Of a stretch of DNA of 64,000 nucleotides, positions 1 through 9,239 are shown one piece after another. The translations under genes and the position numbers were made by a program. The notes under the pieces are model-generated. The model was not told the origin of the DNA. It saw only the letters and a program-made list of their open reading frames with translations, and did not search any database. The stretch covers positions 1-64,000 of the forward strand of contig JAQYWO010000010.1 of NCBI GenBank assembly GCA_029379215.1, in the 5' to 3' direction. The stretch is from Rhizonema sp. PD37. Lineage in GTDB: Bacteria; Cyanobacteriota; Cyanobacteriia; Cyanobacteriales; Nostocaceae. Within the stretch, counting starts at the first letter, position 1. The number at the start of each line of letters is the position of its first letter.

Positions 1-80
1 CATCAGTGTGTACCTATTTTTTCCGGTAACGTTTCGGAATCCTGTGAACGGTTACATTGATGACTATATCACAACCCTAA

Positions 81-266
81 AAAAAATCAGATGTTATTCA
101 TATTATCCCAATTGATGAGGAAATTTGGTTAGAGAGTGTCAAATTAGAATGGGAACATCGAGATCCAGTAGATAGAGTGGTCGTAGCTGTTGCCAAAATC
201 AACGAAGCTTCAATTATTACAGCCGATAAAAAAATAGCTAATTTATACTCTTTAGTAATTTGGTAA
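81..266 (+). pseudogene. PIN-domain (VapC-like) toxin, C-terminal remnant
   Basis: The open frame after an in-frame TAA at 78-80 ends at 264-266 and reads as the C-terminal half of a type II toxin PIN domain. A WEHRDPVDRVVVAVA segment is followed by ASIITADKKI, matching the family pattern in which the conserved Asp residues of the nuclease site lie in HRDP.DR and TADxxI. The N-terminal half with the first catalytic Asp is missing and no start codon is available, so this is a relic. PIN toxins are site-specific RNases. The fragment is immediately followed by another nuclease relic, so the left edge of the window is a decayed accessory region. Confidence 0.6.
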
Positions 267-290
267 ATTGAAAAATCTAAGTAGTTTGTT

Positions 291-562
291 ATGGTAGAAA
301 AAACTATGATAGACATCAACACAACTTCTCATCTTTTGACAATTCCGCCTTTAGAAAAATGGCTACTGACTTGACTCGTCATGAACTTGAGTGATGCTAC
401 CATGCTATGCCTAATCTAAAGAAAGCAGAATTGATTGAAGGAGTTGTTGACAATGTCAAAACACAAAATCCTTACGTTCGTACCGACTCCATGAATTGCG
501 CCTCCGCACAACTTTCACGCCACGCCCTTTTTCTGATTTTTGTTGACGCCAAGGCAAATTGA
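291..562 (+). pseudogene. Uma2-family (DUF820) nuclease, N-terminal remnant with stop and frameshift
   Basis: Translation from the ATG at 291 starts MVEKTMIDINTTSHLLTIPP. After a frame change near 360 it continues with LTRHELE, a stop, and HAMPNLKKAELIEGVV. The last block is the typical opening of cyanobacterial Uma2 proteins (PD-(D/E)XK-fold putative nucleases), where KKAELIEGVVY precedes the nuclease core. The catalytic core is absent and downstream codons do not resemble the family, so this is a decayed 5' fragment. Recognition rests on the short conserved N-terminal block only. Confidence 0.5.
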
Positions 563-830
563 GCTACTCTCTAAGGTTGACGATCGCACTTGGACAGATG
601 CTGTCGTCACCTTTCTGGAACATTTAATTAAATTTACGTATATTTGTATAATTTCATACTTTAAAATATGAAGGATTGTTCCTACTTTTATGTCACTTGA
701 TTGTGCTACTAAACTGTTAATTACAAGTTTATTCTGATAGGTGCAAGATATGAGGGAACCAACTCACCTTGACAGAATTATTGTGATATAGTATACATTA
801 AAGCTAATAAGATTCTTGAAAACTGAGACA

Positions 831-3800
831 ATGAAAATGGGATGTGCGGTTCTATTTGTTAGTCTTCTGTTGTCGTCGAAGTTGATGGCAGTGGCGGGTG
901 TCAAAAAGATAGAAATAGCACAACAACCAGCATCTACACAAAGAAATATCAGCCCTGCTCAACAAAAAGCCTATGCACGGGCAAAGCAACTGAACGATGA
1001 AGCACGGAAACTACAGGAACAAGGTACGGCAGAATCGCGACAACAGGCGCTAGCAAAATATGAAGAAGCCTTGAAAATCTGGCGGCAGTTGGGTGTTAAC
1101 GAACCTCCTCCTCAGGTAGCTCGCAATTTTGAAGCCACAACACTTTTAAGCATTGGCACCCTTTATCTTACCCAAAGCGAACCTCAAAAGGCGCTCTCAT
1201 ATTTTAATCAGGGGTTAGTTATTAGGCGGGAGTTGAAAGATCCATTTGGGGAAGCAATCATGCTCTCCTCCCTTGGCATGACTTACTCTAACTTGAACGA
1301 AAAGCAGAAATCTATCTCGTTTTTCAACCAAGCGCTGTCAATATTTCAAGCTGAGAAAAAGCCTTCTTTGGCTGCCCAAATGTTAAGTAATATTGGCGGA
1401 ATATATTCTGATTTGGGGCAAACTCAAACAAGCATCGTATTCTACAATCAGGCAATCAAGATACAGCGTACCGATCAAGATACTGCAACACTTGCCCAGA
1501 CACTTGAAGCTCTCGGTAGAATCTACGCCCAATATGGGGAGCCGCAGAAAGCGCTTGCAGTGTATAATGAAGCACTGGAAATTCAACGGAAAAGGAAGGA
1601 TCTCTCAGAGAGAGCAGAAATCCTCAGCATTATCGGCTTTATCTACAGTCAATCATTAAGCGACAATCAGAAAGCACTCTTATTCTTAAACGATGCGTTA
1701 ACTCTCCAACGTGCAGCACAAGGAAAGCTCTCTGGAATTGCTTTGGCATCTAATCTTTCTCAAGAAGCTCAAATTCTCATGAGTATTGCTGCTACCTACA
1801 AGTCATTAGGCAATTATCCCAAAACGTTGGAGTTGTACAACAGAGCGATCGCACTCCTGCAAAAAGCTGGTAACCGCTATGCAGAAGCAGAAACCCTCAA
1901 TCAAATCAGCTTTGCCTACGATGAGTTGGGGGAAAAACAGAAAGCGCTCTCTTCCCTAAATCAAGCACTTATGCTTCAGCGTGCTAGTAAAGACAGTAGA
2001 AGAGAAGCGTTCACGCTTAACAACATTGCCGGAATTTATGCATCGTTAAGTGATTATCAGCAAGCCCTCGACTTTTATAATCAAGCACTAGTACTTCAGC
2101 GTCAAGTCAAAGATCGTCCTCAAGAAGCTGGTACCCTCAAAGATATCGCTTCGGTTTATAGTTTGTTAGGCGACTATCAGTCAAGTATTGACACTTACAA
2201 TCAAGCACTAGAGATATCTAAGCAGATAGGCGATCGCACAACCGTTGCTCAAACCCTCAATAATATCGCCACAGTTTACCGCTCAACGCCAGATTATCAA
2301 AAGTCATTGGACTATTACAATCAAGCGTTGAAGCTTTGGCGCGAACAGGGGGATAAGTTTAGCGAATTCGGTACACTCACTGGTGTCATCAGAGTTTACG
2401 AGTCATTGAAGAATTATCCCCAAGCACTGGCTACAGCTAACGAGGCACTGTCATTGTCACGTCAACAAAAAAGTAGCTTTGCAGAAGCCGCCGCTTTAGC
2501 TTTGTTGGGTAAGGTGTATTTAGCATCAGGAGATTATCAATTATCTTTGTCAGCTTCCAACCAAGCTGTATCTGGGTGGCATAAACTCGGGAGTCGGATA
2601 GCAGAAGCTAACGTTCTTGGCAACATCGGTAAGGCATACAATTCATTGAAGCAACCGCAGCAGGCGATCAACACTTACAATCAAGAACTAAAGCTGCGGC
2701 GAACGTTAGGCGATCGCACGGGTGAAGCCGACACGCTCTACAATATTGCTCTTACCGAACGCGATCGCGGTAATTTTAACGGTGCCCTTACGCAAATCGA
2801 AACAACAATCAAAATCGTCGAGGATGTTCGCACCAAAGTCACCAGCCAAGACTTGCGGACTTCTTACTTTGCCTCAGTGCAGAAATACTACCAGTTCTAC
2901 ATTGACTTGCTAATGCGGTTGCACAAACAGCAACCATCCAAAGGATACGATTCTTTGGCACTTAACGCCAGTGAACGCGCCCGTGCCCGGAGTCTTTTGG
3001 AACTTATAAATGAAGCTAATGCAGATATTCGGGCTGGAGTGAATCCAAAGCTACTGAATCTTGAACGCACCTTGCAGCAACAAATTGATGCTAGAGGAAA
3101 ACGCCTGATAGAATTATCCAACAACCAAAATAGTCAAGAGTTAGAAACAGAAATCGCCGCACTTTTAGAACAGGTAAGGCAAGTACAGGCACAAATCCGC
3201 ACCACTAGTCCCCGTTACGCTGCACTAACTCAACCTCAACCCCTGAAATTGGCAGAAATTCAGCAGCAGGTTCTTGATGACAACACGTTGCTTTTAGAAT
3301 ATTCTTTAGGGGAACAACGCAGTTATCTCTGGGCTGTCACCAAGACGAACATTACAAGTTACGAATTGCCCAAACGTGAAGATATTGAAGCTGCAACACA
3401 AAAGTTCCGAGACGCTTTAACCATTCCCTCGCAAAGAACGATACCAGAAGCTGCCAAAGCAGCAGATCCCCTCTCCCAGATTCTACTGACACCAGTCGCC
3501 AAACAACTAGGACGTAAACGCTTGGTCATTGTTAGCGATGGTGTTTTGCAGTATATACCATTTGCTGCCCTAACTTCCCCCAACTCGCAACAGAAGAGCT
3601 ATGAACCTTTGATAAACGCTCATGAAATCATCACTCTCCCTTCAGCATCAACAATAGCTCTTCTCAGACACGAACATCAAAATCGCAAAATAGCTCCCAA
3701 AACAGTAGCCGTATTCGCCGATCCAGTATTTTCCCCATCTGACGAGAGGGTTAAACACCAATTCACTCCTCAGCCATCCACAATACACAACAGTCGCAGC

Positions 3801-4427
3801 TTACCAGAGCTACAACTATCTCGCTCTATGAGAGAATCAGGCATTAGCTTTGATCGCCTTCCCTTCACGCGCCAAGAAGCTGAACAAATTCTTTCCCTCG
3901 TACCATCCCAAGAAAGTCAACAAATGTTTGACTTTGCGGCTTCGCGTACAACCGCAATTAGTCAACAACTACAACAATATCGTATTATTCATTTTGCGAC
4001 TCACGGCATCTTGAATAGCAAGCATCCAGAATTATCTGGTGTGGTGCTATCATTAGTTGATGAAATAGGCAAGTCCCAAAATGGCTTTTTGCGACTCCAA
4101 GATGTCTTCAACCTCAACCTATCAGCAGAACTCGTTGTCTTGAGTGCCTGTGAAACTGGTTTGGGTGAAGAAGTCAAAGGAGAAGGAATCGTAGGCTTAA
4201 CAAGAGGCTTTATGTATGCTGGTAGCCCGCGAGTCGTGGTGAGTTTGTGGAGCGTGGACGATCAGGGAACATCAGAGTTAATGAAGATATTTTATACGAA
4301 AATGCTGCAACAAAATTTACAACCAGCCGCCGCCCTTAGAGCAGCACAGATAGAAATGTGGCGAAATCAAAACTTTGCTGCACCATATTACTGGGCAGCA
4401 TTCACTTTACAAGGTGAGTGGAATTGA
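831..4427 (+). CDS. Secreted TPR-repeat CHAT-domain protein (caspase-like peptidase family)
   Basis: About 1198 aa. A TTG at 816 is also in frame, but the ATG at 831 gives a clean signal peptide (MKMGCAVLFVSLLLSSKLMAVAG), so I prefer it. Residues ~45-690 are tandem tetratricopeptide repeats with the recurring pattern 'A..L..IA..Y..LG.Y..AL..YNQAL.L.R...D'. A helical linker follows, then a C-terminal CHAT domain (~860-1198). CHAT domains are caspase-fold peptidases. The catalytic pair is visible as His1058 in HFATHG and Cys1107 in SACETG. TPR-CHAT proteins are common in cyanobacteria; their substrates are mostly unknown and TPRs usually bind partner proteins. The signal peptide argues for action outside the cytoplasm, which sets it apart from cytoplasmic CHAT effectors such as the one at 57057-61526. 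It is transcribed alone as far as can be seen. Confidence 0.85.
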   Translation: MKMGCAVLFVSLLLSSKLMAVAGVKKIEIAQQPASTQRNISPAQQKAYARAKQLNDEARKLQEQGTAESRQQALAKYEEALKIWRQLGVNEPPPQVARNFEATTLLSIGTLYLTQSEPQKALSYFNQGLVIRRELKDPFGEAIMLSSLGMTYSNLNEKQKSISFFNQALSIFQAEKKPSLAAQMLSNIGGIYSDLGQTQTSIVFYNQAIKIQRTDQDTATLAQTLEALGRIYAQYGEPQKALAVYNEALEIQRKRKDLSERAEILSIIGFIYSQSLSDNQKALLFLNDALTLQRAAQGKLSGIALASNLSQEAQILMSIAATYKSLGNYPKTLELYNRAIALLQKAGNRYAEAETLNQISFAYDELGEKQKALSSLNQALMLQRASKDSRREAFTLNNIAGIYASLSDYQQALDFYNQALVLQRQVKDRPQEAGTLKDIASVYSLLGDYQSSIDTYNQALEISKQIGDRTTVAQTLNNIATVYRSTPDYQKSLDYYNQALKLWREQGDKFSEFGTLTGVIRVYESLKNYPQALATANEALSLSRQQKSSFAEAAALALLGKVYLASGDYQLSLSASNQAVSGWHKLGSRIAEANVLGNIGKAYNSLKQPQQAINTYNQELKLRRTLGDRTGEADTLYNIALTERDRGNFNGALTQIETTIKIVEDVRTKVTSQDLRTSYFASVQKYYQFYIDLLMRLHKQQPSKGYDSLALNASERARARSLLELINEANADIRAGVNPKLLNLERTLQQQIDARGKRLIELSNNQNSQELETEIAALLEQVRQVQAQIRTTSPRYAALTQPQPLKLAEIQQQVLDDNTLLLEYSLGEQRSYLWAVTKTNITSYELPKREDIEAATQKFRDALTIPSQRTIPEAAKAADPLSQILLTPVAKQLGRKRLVIVSDGVLQYIPFAALTSPNSQQKSYEPLINAHEIITLPSASTIALLRHEHQNRKIAPKTVAVFADPVFSPSDERVKHQFTPQPSTIHNSRSLPELQLSRSMRESGISFDRLPFTRQEAEQILSLVPSQESQQMFDFAASRTTAISQQLQQYRIIHFATHGILNSKHPELSGVVLSLVDEIGKSQNGFLRLQDVFNLNLSAELVVLSACETGLGEEVKGEGIVGLTRGFMYAGSPRVVVSLWSVDDQGTSELMKIFYTKMLQQNLQPAAALRAAQIEMWRNQNFAAPYYWAAFTLQGEWN

Positions 4428-4577
4428 GTGATTTGTCTGGCGACGGTTACCACTCCCTCTAATACTCGACTAACCTAAAATTGCTGGGTTAAGGCAAGCA
4501 GGGGAAGCAGAGGAAGCAGGGGGAGAAAGAGATTTTTCTTGCTGCTATTAACCCGGCAAAGTTGCCGAGCGCAGACT
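4428..4577. other. Intergenic, purine-rich low-complexity stretch
   Basis: Non-coding spacer between the CHAT gene and the IS630 relic. Positions ~4493-4535 are a run of short AAGCAG/GGAAGC-type units ending in GGGGGAGAAAGAG, a kind of low-complexity purine tract often seen between cyanobacterial genes. No ORF or hairpin terminator was recognised here. Confidence 0.4.
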
Positions 4578-4797
4578 ACTAGTGCTAGGCGGCGGAAATA
4601 CTCCGATAGTTTATAATCCTTTGGGAGGATGAACTAAATAGAGGGAATCATCAGGGTGCGTGGACCAAAACCAACATCAATTAAACTAAGCGATCGGCAA
4701 CTAGGGTTATGAGAAAAAATTTTACGTCGTCAAACCAGTACAGCATGAATTGTCAGACGGGCAAAGCTAGTTACGAGTATGAATGATGGGAACAATA
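4578..4797 (+). mobile_element. IS630-type transposase, 5' fragment (left inverted copy)
   Basis: Frame 3 of this segment reads VRGPKPTSIKLSDRQ, then LEKILRRQTST, RRAKLV and MNDGNNNGI, with one or two internal stops. This is the N-terminal helix-turn-helix region of an IS630-family transposase (pattern: L...Q...L..I.RRQTS.Q.LVRRAKI.L....G..N..IA). The first ~60 bases before the coding part (from ACTAGTG, then GGCGGCGGAAATA) probably represent the insertion-sequence end. The same ~220 bp recurs inverted at 6704-6923 with about 90% identity by eye. The catalytic DDE region is missing from this copy. Confidence 0.7.
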
Positions 4798-5166
4798 ATG
4801 GCATTGGGTCAGGATAATTTGAACTGATGATGTATCAAAAAAATATCTCACATCATGTCCGGTTAATTAACTGTAATTTCCGTAGACACTGAACCCCTCC
4901 CCGCTTGCGGGGAGGGGTTCTTTTATTATGGGTGATTTAAAGGACATCATATCACATCATGTTATGTGAATTGATTTTTTATTGTTTGTGAGAAATGCAG
5001 GTGCAATATTTATTTACACCGTGTCTTATTTTGTGCATATCCGACTGTACCCTATTACCATAACTAAAGAAAATAATGTTGCATTTTGTACATTGATAAT
5101 GTACTATCTTTTACATAAAAAATAAAAAATCAAGAGTATAAACACTTGAATTAAAGGCTTGGTAAT
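4798..5166. other. Intergenic region between IS630 relic and repeat-protein gene
   Basis: Contains the hairpin at 4891-4926 (listed separately) and a CATGTCCGGTTAATTAA motif at 4855-4871 that resembles the terminal repeats of the small element at 42157-42266. The 220 bases before the next gene are AT-rich, as expected for a promoter region, but no confident -35/-10 pair was picked. Confidence 0.4.
4891..4926 (+). terminator. Rho-independent terminator-like hairpin
   Basis: A perfect 14-bp stem (GAACCCCTCCCCGC / GCGGGGAGGGGTTC) with a 2-base TT spacer is followed by TTTTATTA. This is the canonical shape of an intrinsic terminator reading on the + strand. It lies ~460 bases after the CHAT gene and upstream of the next gene. 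Similar GC-rich hairpins also occur as dispersed repeats in cyanobacteria. Confidence 0.7.
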
Positions 5167-6339
5167 ATGTCTCTAAGTATCGGTAACATATTTGATGCCA
5201 ATTTCTATCGTGCTACCTATTCCGATTTATCTGGTTTAAACGATGCTCAAGCCTTATCCCATTTTCAAGCCTATGGTTTAAACGAAGGTCGTTCCTTCTC
5301 ACCACTTGTGGATTTGAGTTTTTATCGCGCTAGCAATCCTGACTTAAAAAACCTTAATAATAGTCAACTCCTAGATCATTTAGAAAATCATGGTATTGCA
5401 GAAGATCGTAGCTTCTCTCCAATTGTTGATCTCGACGAATATCGCTATGCAAACAACGACCTCAAAAGCTTTAGCAACGAGCAACTATTTAATCATTTGA
5501 AAAACAATGGTATTACCGAAGGACGCTACTTTGATTCTCTTTTCTATTTTGCGGGATACAAGTCGCTTAACTCAGATCTCGCAAACCTAGATAACTATAA
5601 ACTTTTAAATCACTTTGAAATCCATGGGATAAAAGAGGGACGTCAGTTCTCACCTTATTTTGACTTTAGCTACTATCGAGCTTACAATAAAGATTTAGCT
5701 AATTTAAACAACAGTCAGTTGTTACAGCATTTTGAAATCAATGGGATAAATGAAGGACGTAAATCTTCACCATTTTTTGATGCTGGTTACTATAAAGCAA
5801 ATAATCCTGACATAGCTTCTTTGAAAGGTATCAATTTAGTTGACCACTTTAACAATTATGGTATCTTGGAAGGTCGTCAGAGTGCTAATCAATACGCCGG
5901 AAATACATTAAATACTGCTCCTCAAATTACGCTAGGTTCAAACTATAATTTGATACTTGGACACGTTGGTTCATCCGAGCCTAATGACTACTATCAATTT
6001 ACTTTGAATCAAGCTAGTACTGTTAATATCTATGCATCTAGCTTTTCTAGAGGCATAAGTGGACAATTAGTTTATAGTAATGGTCAACTTGCTATAAATG
6101 ATCAGCAGATCAATTCTGATGGTAGTATCGTTGGCAGCGCGAAGAGTAGCATTTCATTAAGTGCAGGGACTTTCTCTATACATATTCAGCCCCAATCAGG
6201 AAATACTAATTACGAGTTCTTCATTTCTGCTAGCGCGAATAATACAGTTGGAAATACACTTTCGGATAGGGCTTTGGATAGGGCTATTTCGGTTGGGAGT
6301 CTAATTTTGGTTGGGGAAGGAGTGTTACGTGCAATATAA
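5167..6339 (+). CDS. Tandem ~36-aa repeat protein with PPC domain, probably truncated surface/secreted protein
   Basis: 390 aa, ATG at 5167. Residues ~8-235 are six tandem repeats of ~36-38 aa with the pattern 'F..YY.ANNPDLA.L.N.QLL.HF...GI.EGR.FSP'. This repeat is found in secreted and calcium-binding cyanobacterial proteins. Residues ~245-355 look like a bacterial pre-peptidase C-terminal (PPC) domain, a beta-sandwich usually attached to secreted proteases: 'L...N....G.VG..EPNDYYQFTL', later 'AGTFSIHIQPQSG.TNYEFFISA'. No signal peptide is visible; such proteins may use other export routes. The last ~30 residues do not fit the family, and an IS630 transposase 3' end starts ~30 bases after the stop. 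The gene was therefore probably cut by the insertion and lost its downstream part. Confidence 0.6.
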   Translation: MSLSIGNIFDANFYRATYSDLSGLNDAQALSHFQAYGLNEGRSFSPLVDLSFYRASNPDLKNLNNSQLLDHLENHGIAEDRSFSPIVDLDEYRYANNDLKSFSNEQLFNHLKNNGITEGRYFDSLFYFAGYKSLNSDLANLDNYKLLNHFEIHGIKEGRQFSPYFDFSYYRAYNKDLANLNNSQLLQHFEINGINEGRKSSPFFDAGYYKANNPDIASLKGINLVDHFNNYGILEGRQSANQYAGNTLNTAPQITLGSNYNLILGHVGSSEPNDYYQFTLNQASTVNIYASSFSRGISGQLVYSNGQLAINDQQINSDGSIVGSAKSSISLSAGTFSIHIQPQSGNTNYEFFISASANNTVGNTLSDRALDRAISVGSLILVGEGVLRAI

Positions 6340-6370
6340 TTTTTAGTAATCGCCTTGGCGATTAAGACAT

Positions 6371-6529
6371 ACAATAGAAGTAGTAATCTTACAGCTACCG
6401 CCTTATTCTCCAGACCTTAATAAGATTAAAAAATGTTTGTCTTGGTTAAAAAGCCGAATCCGCAAAAAACTGGAGTAGTTTGATTGTTTACGAGATGTAA
6501 TTGAGGATGCTTTGCAATTTGCGTCTTAA
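6371..6529 (+). mobile_element. IS630-type transposase, 3' fragment (DDE C-terminus)
   Basis: Reads VVILQLPPYSPDLNKI, then SWLKSRIRKKLE, a TAG, and FDCLRDVIEDALQF, ending at TAA 6527-6529. This is the classical C-terminal block of IS630/Tc1-type transposases (LPPYSPDLNPIE, with the last catalytic acidic residue). Here the catalytic E is K (NKIKK) and there is an internal stop, so it is inactive. It has the same orientation as the 5' fragment at 4578-4797, so the two may be the ends of one element whose middle is now occupied by the gene at 5167-6339. Confidence 0.75.
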
Positions 6530-6703
6530 CCGCCTTGGCGGTTGCTATAGTTTAGAGACAAAAAATATTATTTTCAAACTTTGATCGTCAACACGATTTA
6601 TTATTCAATATAATCCGCAAAAGCTATATATGGTAAATATTAAGATTTATAAAAATTTAATTTTCTATTCTATCTTGACAGTAATTTAATTTCCGGACGG
6701 GTC
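6530..6703. other. AT-rich spacer
   Basis: Starts with CGCCTTGGCGGTTGC, echoing CGCCTTGGCGATTAA at 6350, then about 150 very AT-rich bases with no ORF. Nothing further recognised. Confidence 0.3.
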
Positions 6704-6923
6704 TATTGTTCCCATCATTCATACTCACAACTAGCTTTGCCCGTCTGACAAGTCGTGCTGTACTGGTTTGACGACGTAAAATTTTTTCTAATAACCCTGG
6801 TTGCCGATCGCTTATTTTAATTGATGTTGGTTTTGGTCCACGCGCCCTGATTATTCCCTCTATTTAGTTCACCCTCCCAAAGGATTATAAACTATCGGAG
6901 TATTTCCGCCGCCCAACACTAGT
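6704..6923 (-). mobile_element. IS630-type transposase, 5' fragment (right inverted copy)
   Basis: Reverse complement of the 4578-4797 segment: from TATTGTTCCCATCATTC through the GGCGGCGGAAATACTCC-type end to ACTAGT. On the minus strand it encodes the same transposase N-terminus (RRQTS..LVRRAKLV) with stops. With the left copy it makes a pair of ~220-bp inverted repeats about 1.9 kb apart around the truncated PPC-domain gene. Confidence 0.7.
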
Positions 6924-7035
6924 ACAACAAGGCAAAAGTAAAAGGTAAAAAGTAAAAAGAAAGAACACTTATTTTATAAGCTTTTTACCTATTTCAGATG
7001 AGTTAGTTATTTCCGCTGCTCTGTACTAGTGAATT

Positions 7036-7074
7036 AATGAGCAACTCTAACTAAAGCCGTTGGAGTTGCTCATT
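7036..7074 (-). terminator. Hairpin at the 3' end of psaK
   Basis: AATGAGCAACTCTAA and TTGGAGTTGCTCATT form a 15-bp stem with one G-T-type mismatch and a 9-base loop, located 11 bases after the psaK stop on the minus strand. No long T-run follows, so it may stabilise the mRNA 3' end or be a weak terminator. Confidence 0.6.
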
Positions 7075-7084
7075 CCCTCTTCGC

Positions 7085-7339
7085 CTAAATACTACCGATA
7101 TTTGTTAGCCCTAAAACAATAGCAACGCCGAGAACATGACCGAAACACATTGCCGCGATGAATGCTGGAACACTGATGGGGAGTCCAGGTACTCTAGGAC
7201 CAACTAAGGGTTTCTCAATCTTGAAAGTCAGTAAAAGAATGACTAAACAGCTGACGCTGATGATTATTCCCACAGTAGGAGTCCATTCTGGTGTTGCGGG
7301 AACAGTGGTGGCGACTGCTAGTAAGATGGATGACATCAA
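7085..7339 (-). CDS. psaK: Photosystem I reaction centre subunit PsaK
   Basis: 84 aa, the usual length for cyanobacterial PsaK. There are two hydrophobic membrane segments (about residues 19-40 and 57-80) joined by a loop containing KIEKPLVGPRVPGLP; the N-terminal leader (SSILLAVATTVPATPEW) is typical. PsaK is a peripheral thylakoid-membrane subunit of photosystem I that binds chlorophyll and links PSI to antenna. It is divergent from trpF, whose start is ~90 bases away, and a hairpin lies directly behind the stop. Confidence 0.92.
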   Translation of the reverse strand: MMSSILLAVATTVPATPEWTPTVGIIISVSCLVILLLTFKIEKPLVGPRVPGLPISVPAFIAAMCFGHVLGVAIVLGLTNIGSI

Positions 7340-7429
7340 GTTTTCTCCTCGTTTGAAAATGTAAGCAATGACAAAATTATCGCTGAAAATTGTTTCAATG
7401 ATTAAGAATTTGAGTTAAGATTGATACAA

Positions 7430-8083
7430 ATGTCTCAAAATTCCATGAGAATTAAGATTTGCGGAATTACTCAACCAGAACAGGGGAAGGCGATCGCCTC
7501 GCTTGGTGCCACAGCTTTAGGGTTTATTTGTGTTTCTGCCTCTCCTCGTTACGTTAAAGCAGAGCAAATTCGGGCAGTTGTAGAACAACTACCAGAGAAA
7601 ATTGATAAAATTGGCGTCTTTGCCAACAGTAGCATTGAGGAAATTTCTCAGATAGTTGAAGACTCTGGATTAACTGGAGTTCAACTTCATGGAGATGAAT
7701 CCCCTGAGTTTGCTGTACAACTGCGCCAATCTCTACGTAACTTAGAAATCATTAAAGCTTTGAGAATCCGCAGCGCTGAGGATATTGAACAAGCCACAAC
7801 TTATGATGTCTGCGTGGATACATTGCTGCTTGATGCCTACCATCCACAGCAACTCGGTGGTACAGGCAAAACTTTAGATTGGAATATGGTACAGCAATTT
7901 AGTCCTAGTTGCCCTTGGTTATTAGCTGGGGGTTTAACTCCTGATAATATTGTCGAAGCCCTGAGCCAAGTTCACCCGAATGGTATTGATTTATCCAGTG
8001 GTGTGGAAGTTAAACCAGGAGACAAGGATTTACATAAAGTTGCTAAGTTGTTTGAGATGTTAGCAAGTAGAAAAGCTCATTAA
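7430..8083 (+). CDS. trpF: Phosphoribosylanthranilate isomerase
   Basis: 217 aa from the ATG at 7430 (an in-frame TTG at 7421 and an ATG at 7445 are alternatives). It converts N-(5-phosphoribosyl)anthranilate to CdRP in tryptophan biosynthesis. The TIM-barrel motifs are all present: KICGITQ with the catalytic Cys, [34 protein letters not shown] with the catalytic Asp, [18 protein letters not shown] and the phosphate-binding GIDLSSGVE. It stands alone, as trp genes are usually dispersed in cyanobacteria. Confidence 0.95.
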   Translation: MSQNSMRIKICGITQPEQGKAIASLGATALGFICVSASPRYVKAEQIRAVVEQLPEKIDKIGVFANSSIEEISQIVEDSGLTGVQLHGDESPEFAVQLRQSLRNLEIIKALRIRSAEDIEQATTYDVCVDTLLLDAYHPQQLGGTGKTLDWNMVQQFSPSCPWLLAGGLTPDNIVEALSQVHPNGIDLSSGVEVKPGDKDLHKVAKLFEMLASRKAH

Positions 8084-8471
8084 CTTTTAGGGTGGGCATT
8101 GCTCTAGAAATGGCTTGTCGCCAAACATCGCTTTGGATTCTTTTGCTACACTTAATAATGATAGTAACATTCTCTGACTCTAAGAGACTTAAAGAAAACT
8201 CCATTTCTACTTGAAGAGATTTTGTGATTATTTCATTCTGGCTAGAGTTTGATTAAATCATAAAGTATTTTTCCAGGTTTTTGATTATATTTTAAATTCA
8301 ATATTGTTCTCAGAATTAAGTCTATGAGGTATTTCTGTCAATTTTTTAGGACTTCTCATCATAATGAATTTGTGATGAATTAATTATCTGTGATTTAAGT
8401 ACAAATAAATGTACACAATCATATTTTTTCTCATTTATTGAATCTTATTGACATCTACACGCGCACGCCCT
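8084..8471. other. Intergenic, nothing recognised
   Basis: AT-rich, no ORF with coding character on either strand and no convincing hairpin with T-run after trpF. Confidence 0.4.
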
Positions 8472-8533
8472 CTATGGTTACAAAACCTAATCTATCTACT
8501 TTTCGGTATTTTTTCACGTCGAACTCAAGTTCT
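8472..8533 (+). repeat. ~60-bp dispersed repeat, copy A
   Basis: Shares TCTACTTTT, a T-rich stretch and CGTCGAACTCA with copies at 10008-10069 and 13530-13592, all in the same orientation. Copies A and B form direct repeats bracketing the TetR/O-methyltransferase pair; copy A abuts the stop codon of the TetR gene at 8534. Confidence 0.6.
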
Positions 8534-9220
8534 TTAGCTGCTCCGGTTCTTTCTCAACTGACTTGCGCCTGATGCCCCACACTCCGATTCACGCTCGGTC
8601 AATACATTGAGATAGGCGCAAAACATATCAGCCATGGCGTCGGCGTAGGCTTCGATCTCTGTGGGGGTTCGAGGAGTTTCCGAAAAATGCTTTCCCACCT
8701 TGCTTAGCGTCGTTTTGATCAGGTCGCTGGCCAATGCACGAGTCGCTTCTGAGGTATTGGGCAGCGCCTCCTGCATGAAGATTTTGACAGTGCGGGTTCC
8801 TGACGCCCTCGCCTCCTGCGCTTCTGGCGCATCGCGATAGAAAGGGGCGGCGTCATTGAGCGCTCCACGTATCTCAACCTCATCACATTCCGAGCGGACG
8901 AAGGCGTGGACTAGAGTGCGTAGCCTTTCAAGCGGCGGTTTCCCGACGTCCTCAAGAATGCTGCATAGCAACTCGGTCGTCTGTCGCCATTCGTCGCTCT
9001 GGAGGCGGAAGAGGATCGCTGCCTTATTCGGAAAATACTGATACAGCGAGCCGACACTGACTCCGGCCCTCTCAGCCACCCGCGCCGTGGTGAAGCGGTG
9101 TACACCTTCCCTTGCCAAAACCTGAACAGCTGCCTCCAAAATGATGGCGACAAGCTCATTTGAGCGGGCCTGCTTGGGCTGTTTTCGTAAGGAAATGGGG
9201 GCGTTTCGGCGTTCGGGCAT
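8534..9220 (-). CDS. TetR/AcrR-family transcriptional regulator
   Basis: 228 aa. The N-terminal DNA-binding domain is clear at residues ~14-65: RSNELVAIILEAAVQVLAREG, then FTTARVAERAGVSVGSLYQYFPNKAAIL, the textbook TetR helix-turn-helix. The C-terminal ligand-binding region (~80-215) is alpha-helical and not family-specific. It diverges from an O-methyltransferase gene with an 84-bp shared spacer, the usual layout of a TetR repressor and its target. G+C is near 58% by inspection, well above neighbours, and codon use (GCG, CGC, CTG) differs from the surrounding genes, pointing to acquisition from another phylum. Confidence 0.9.
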   Translation of the reverse strand: MPERRNAPISLRKQPKQARSNELVAIILEAAVQVLAREGVHRFTTARVAERAGVSVGSLYQYFPNKAAILFRLQSDEWRQTTELLCSILEDVGKPPLERLRTLVHAFVRSECDEVEIRGALNDAAPFYRDAPEAQEARASGTRTVKIFMQEALPNTSEATRALASDLIKTTLSKVGKHFSETPRTPTEIEAYADAMADMFCAYLNVLTERESECGASGASQLRKNRSS

Positions 9221-9239
9221 GGGTTGTGCTAAATGCGAA

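Noticed and set aside
98..322. Minus-strand open frame at the left edge
   Set aside because: Shadow of the PIN-domain relic on the + strand; no family likeness.
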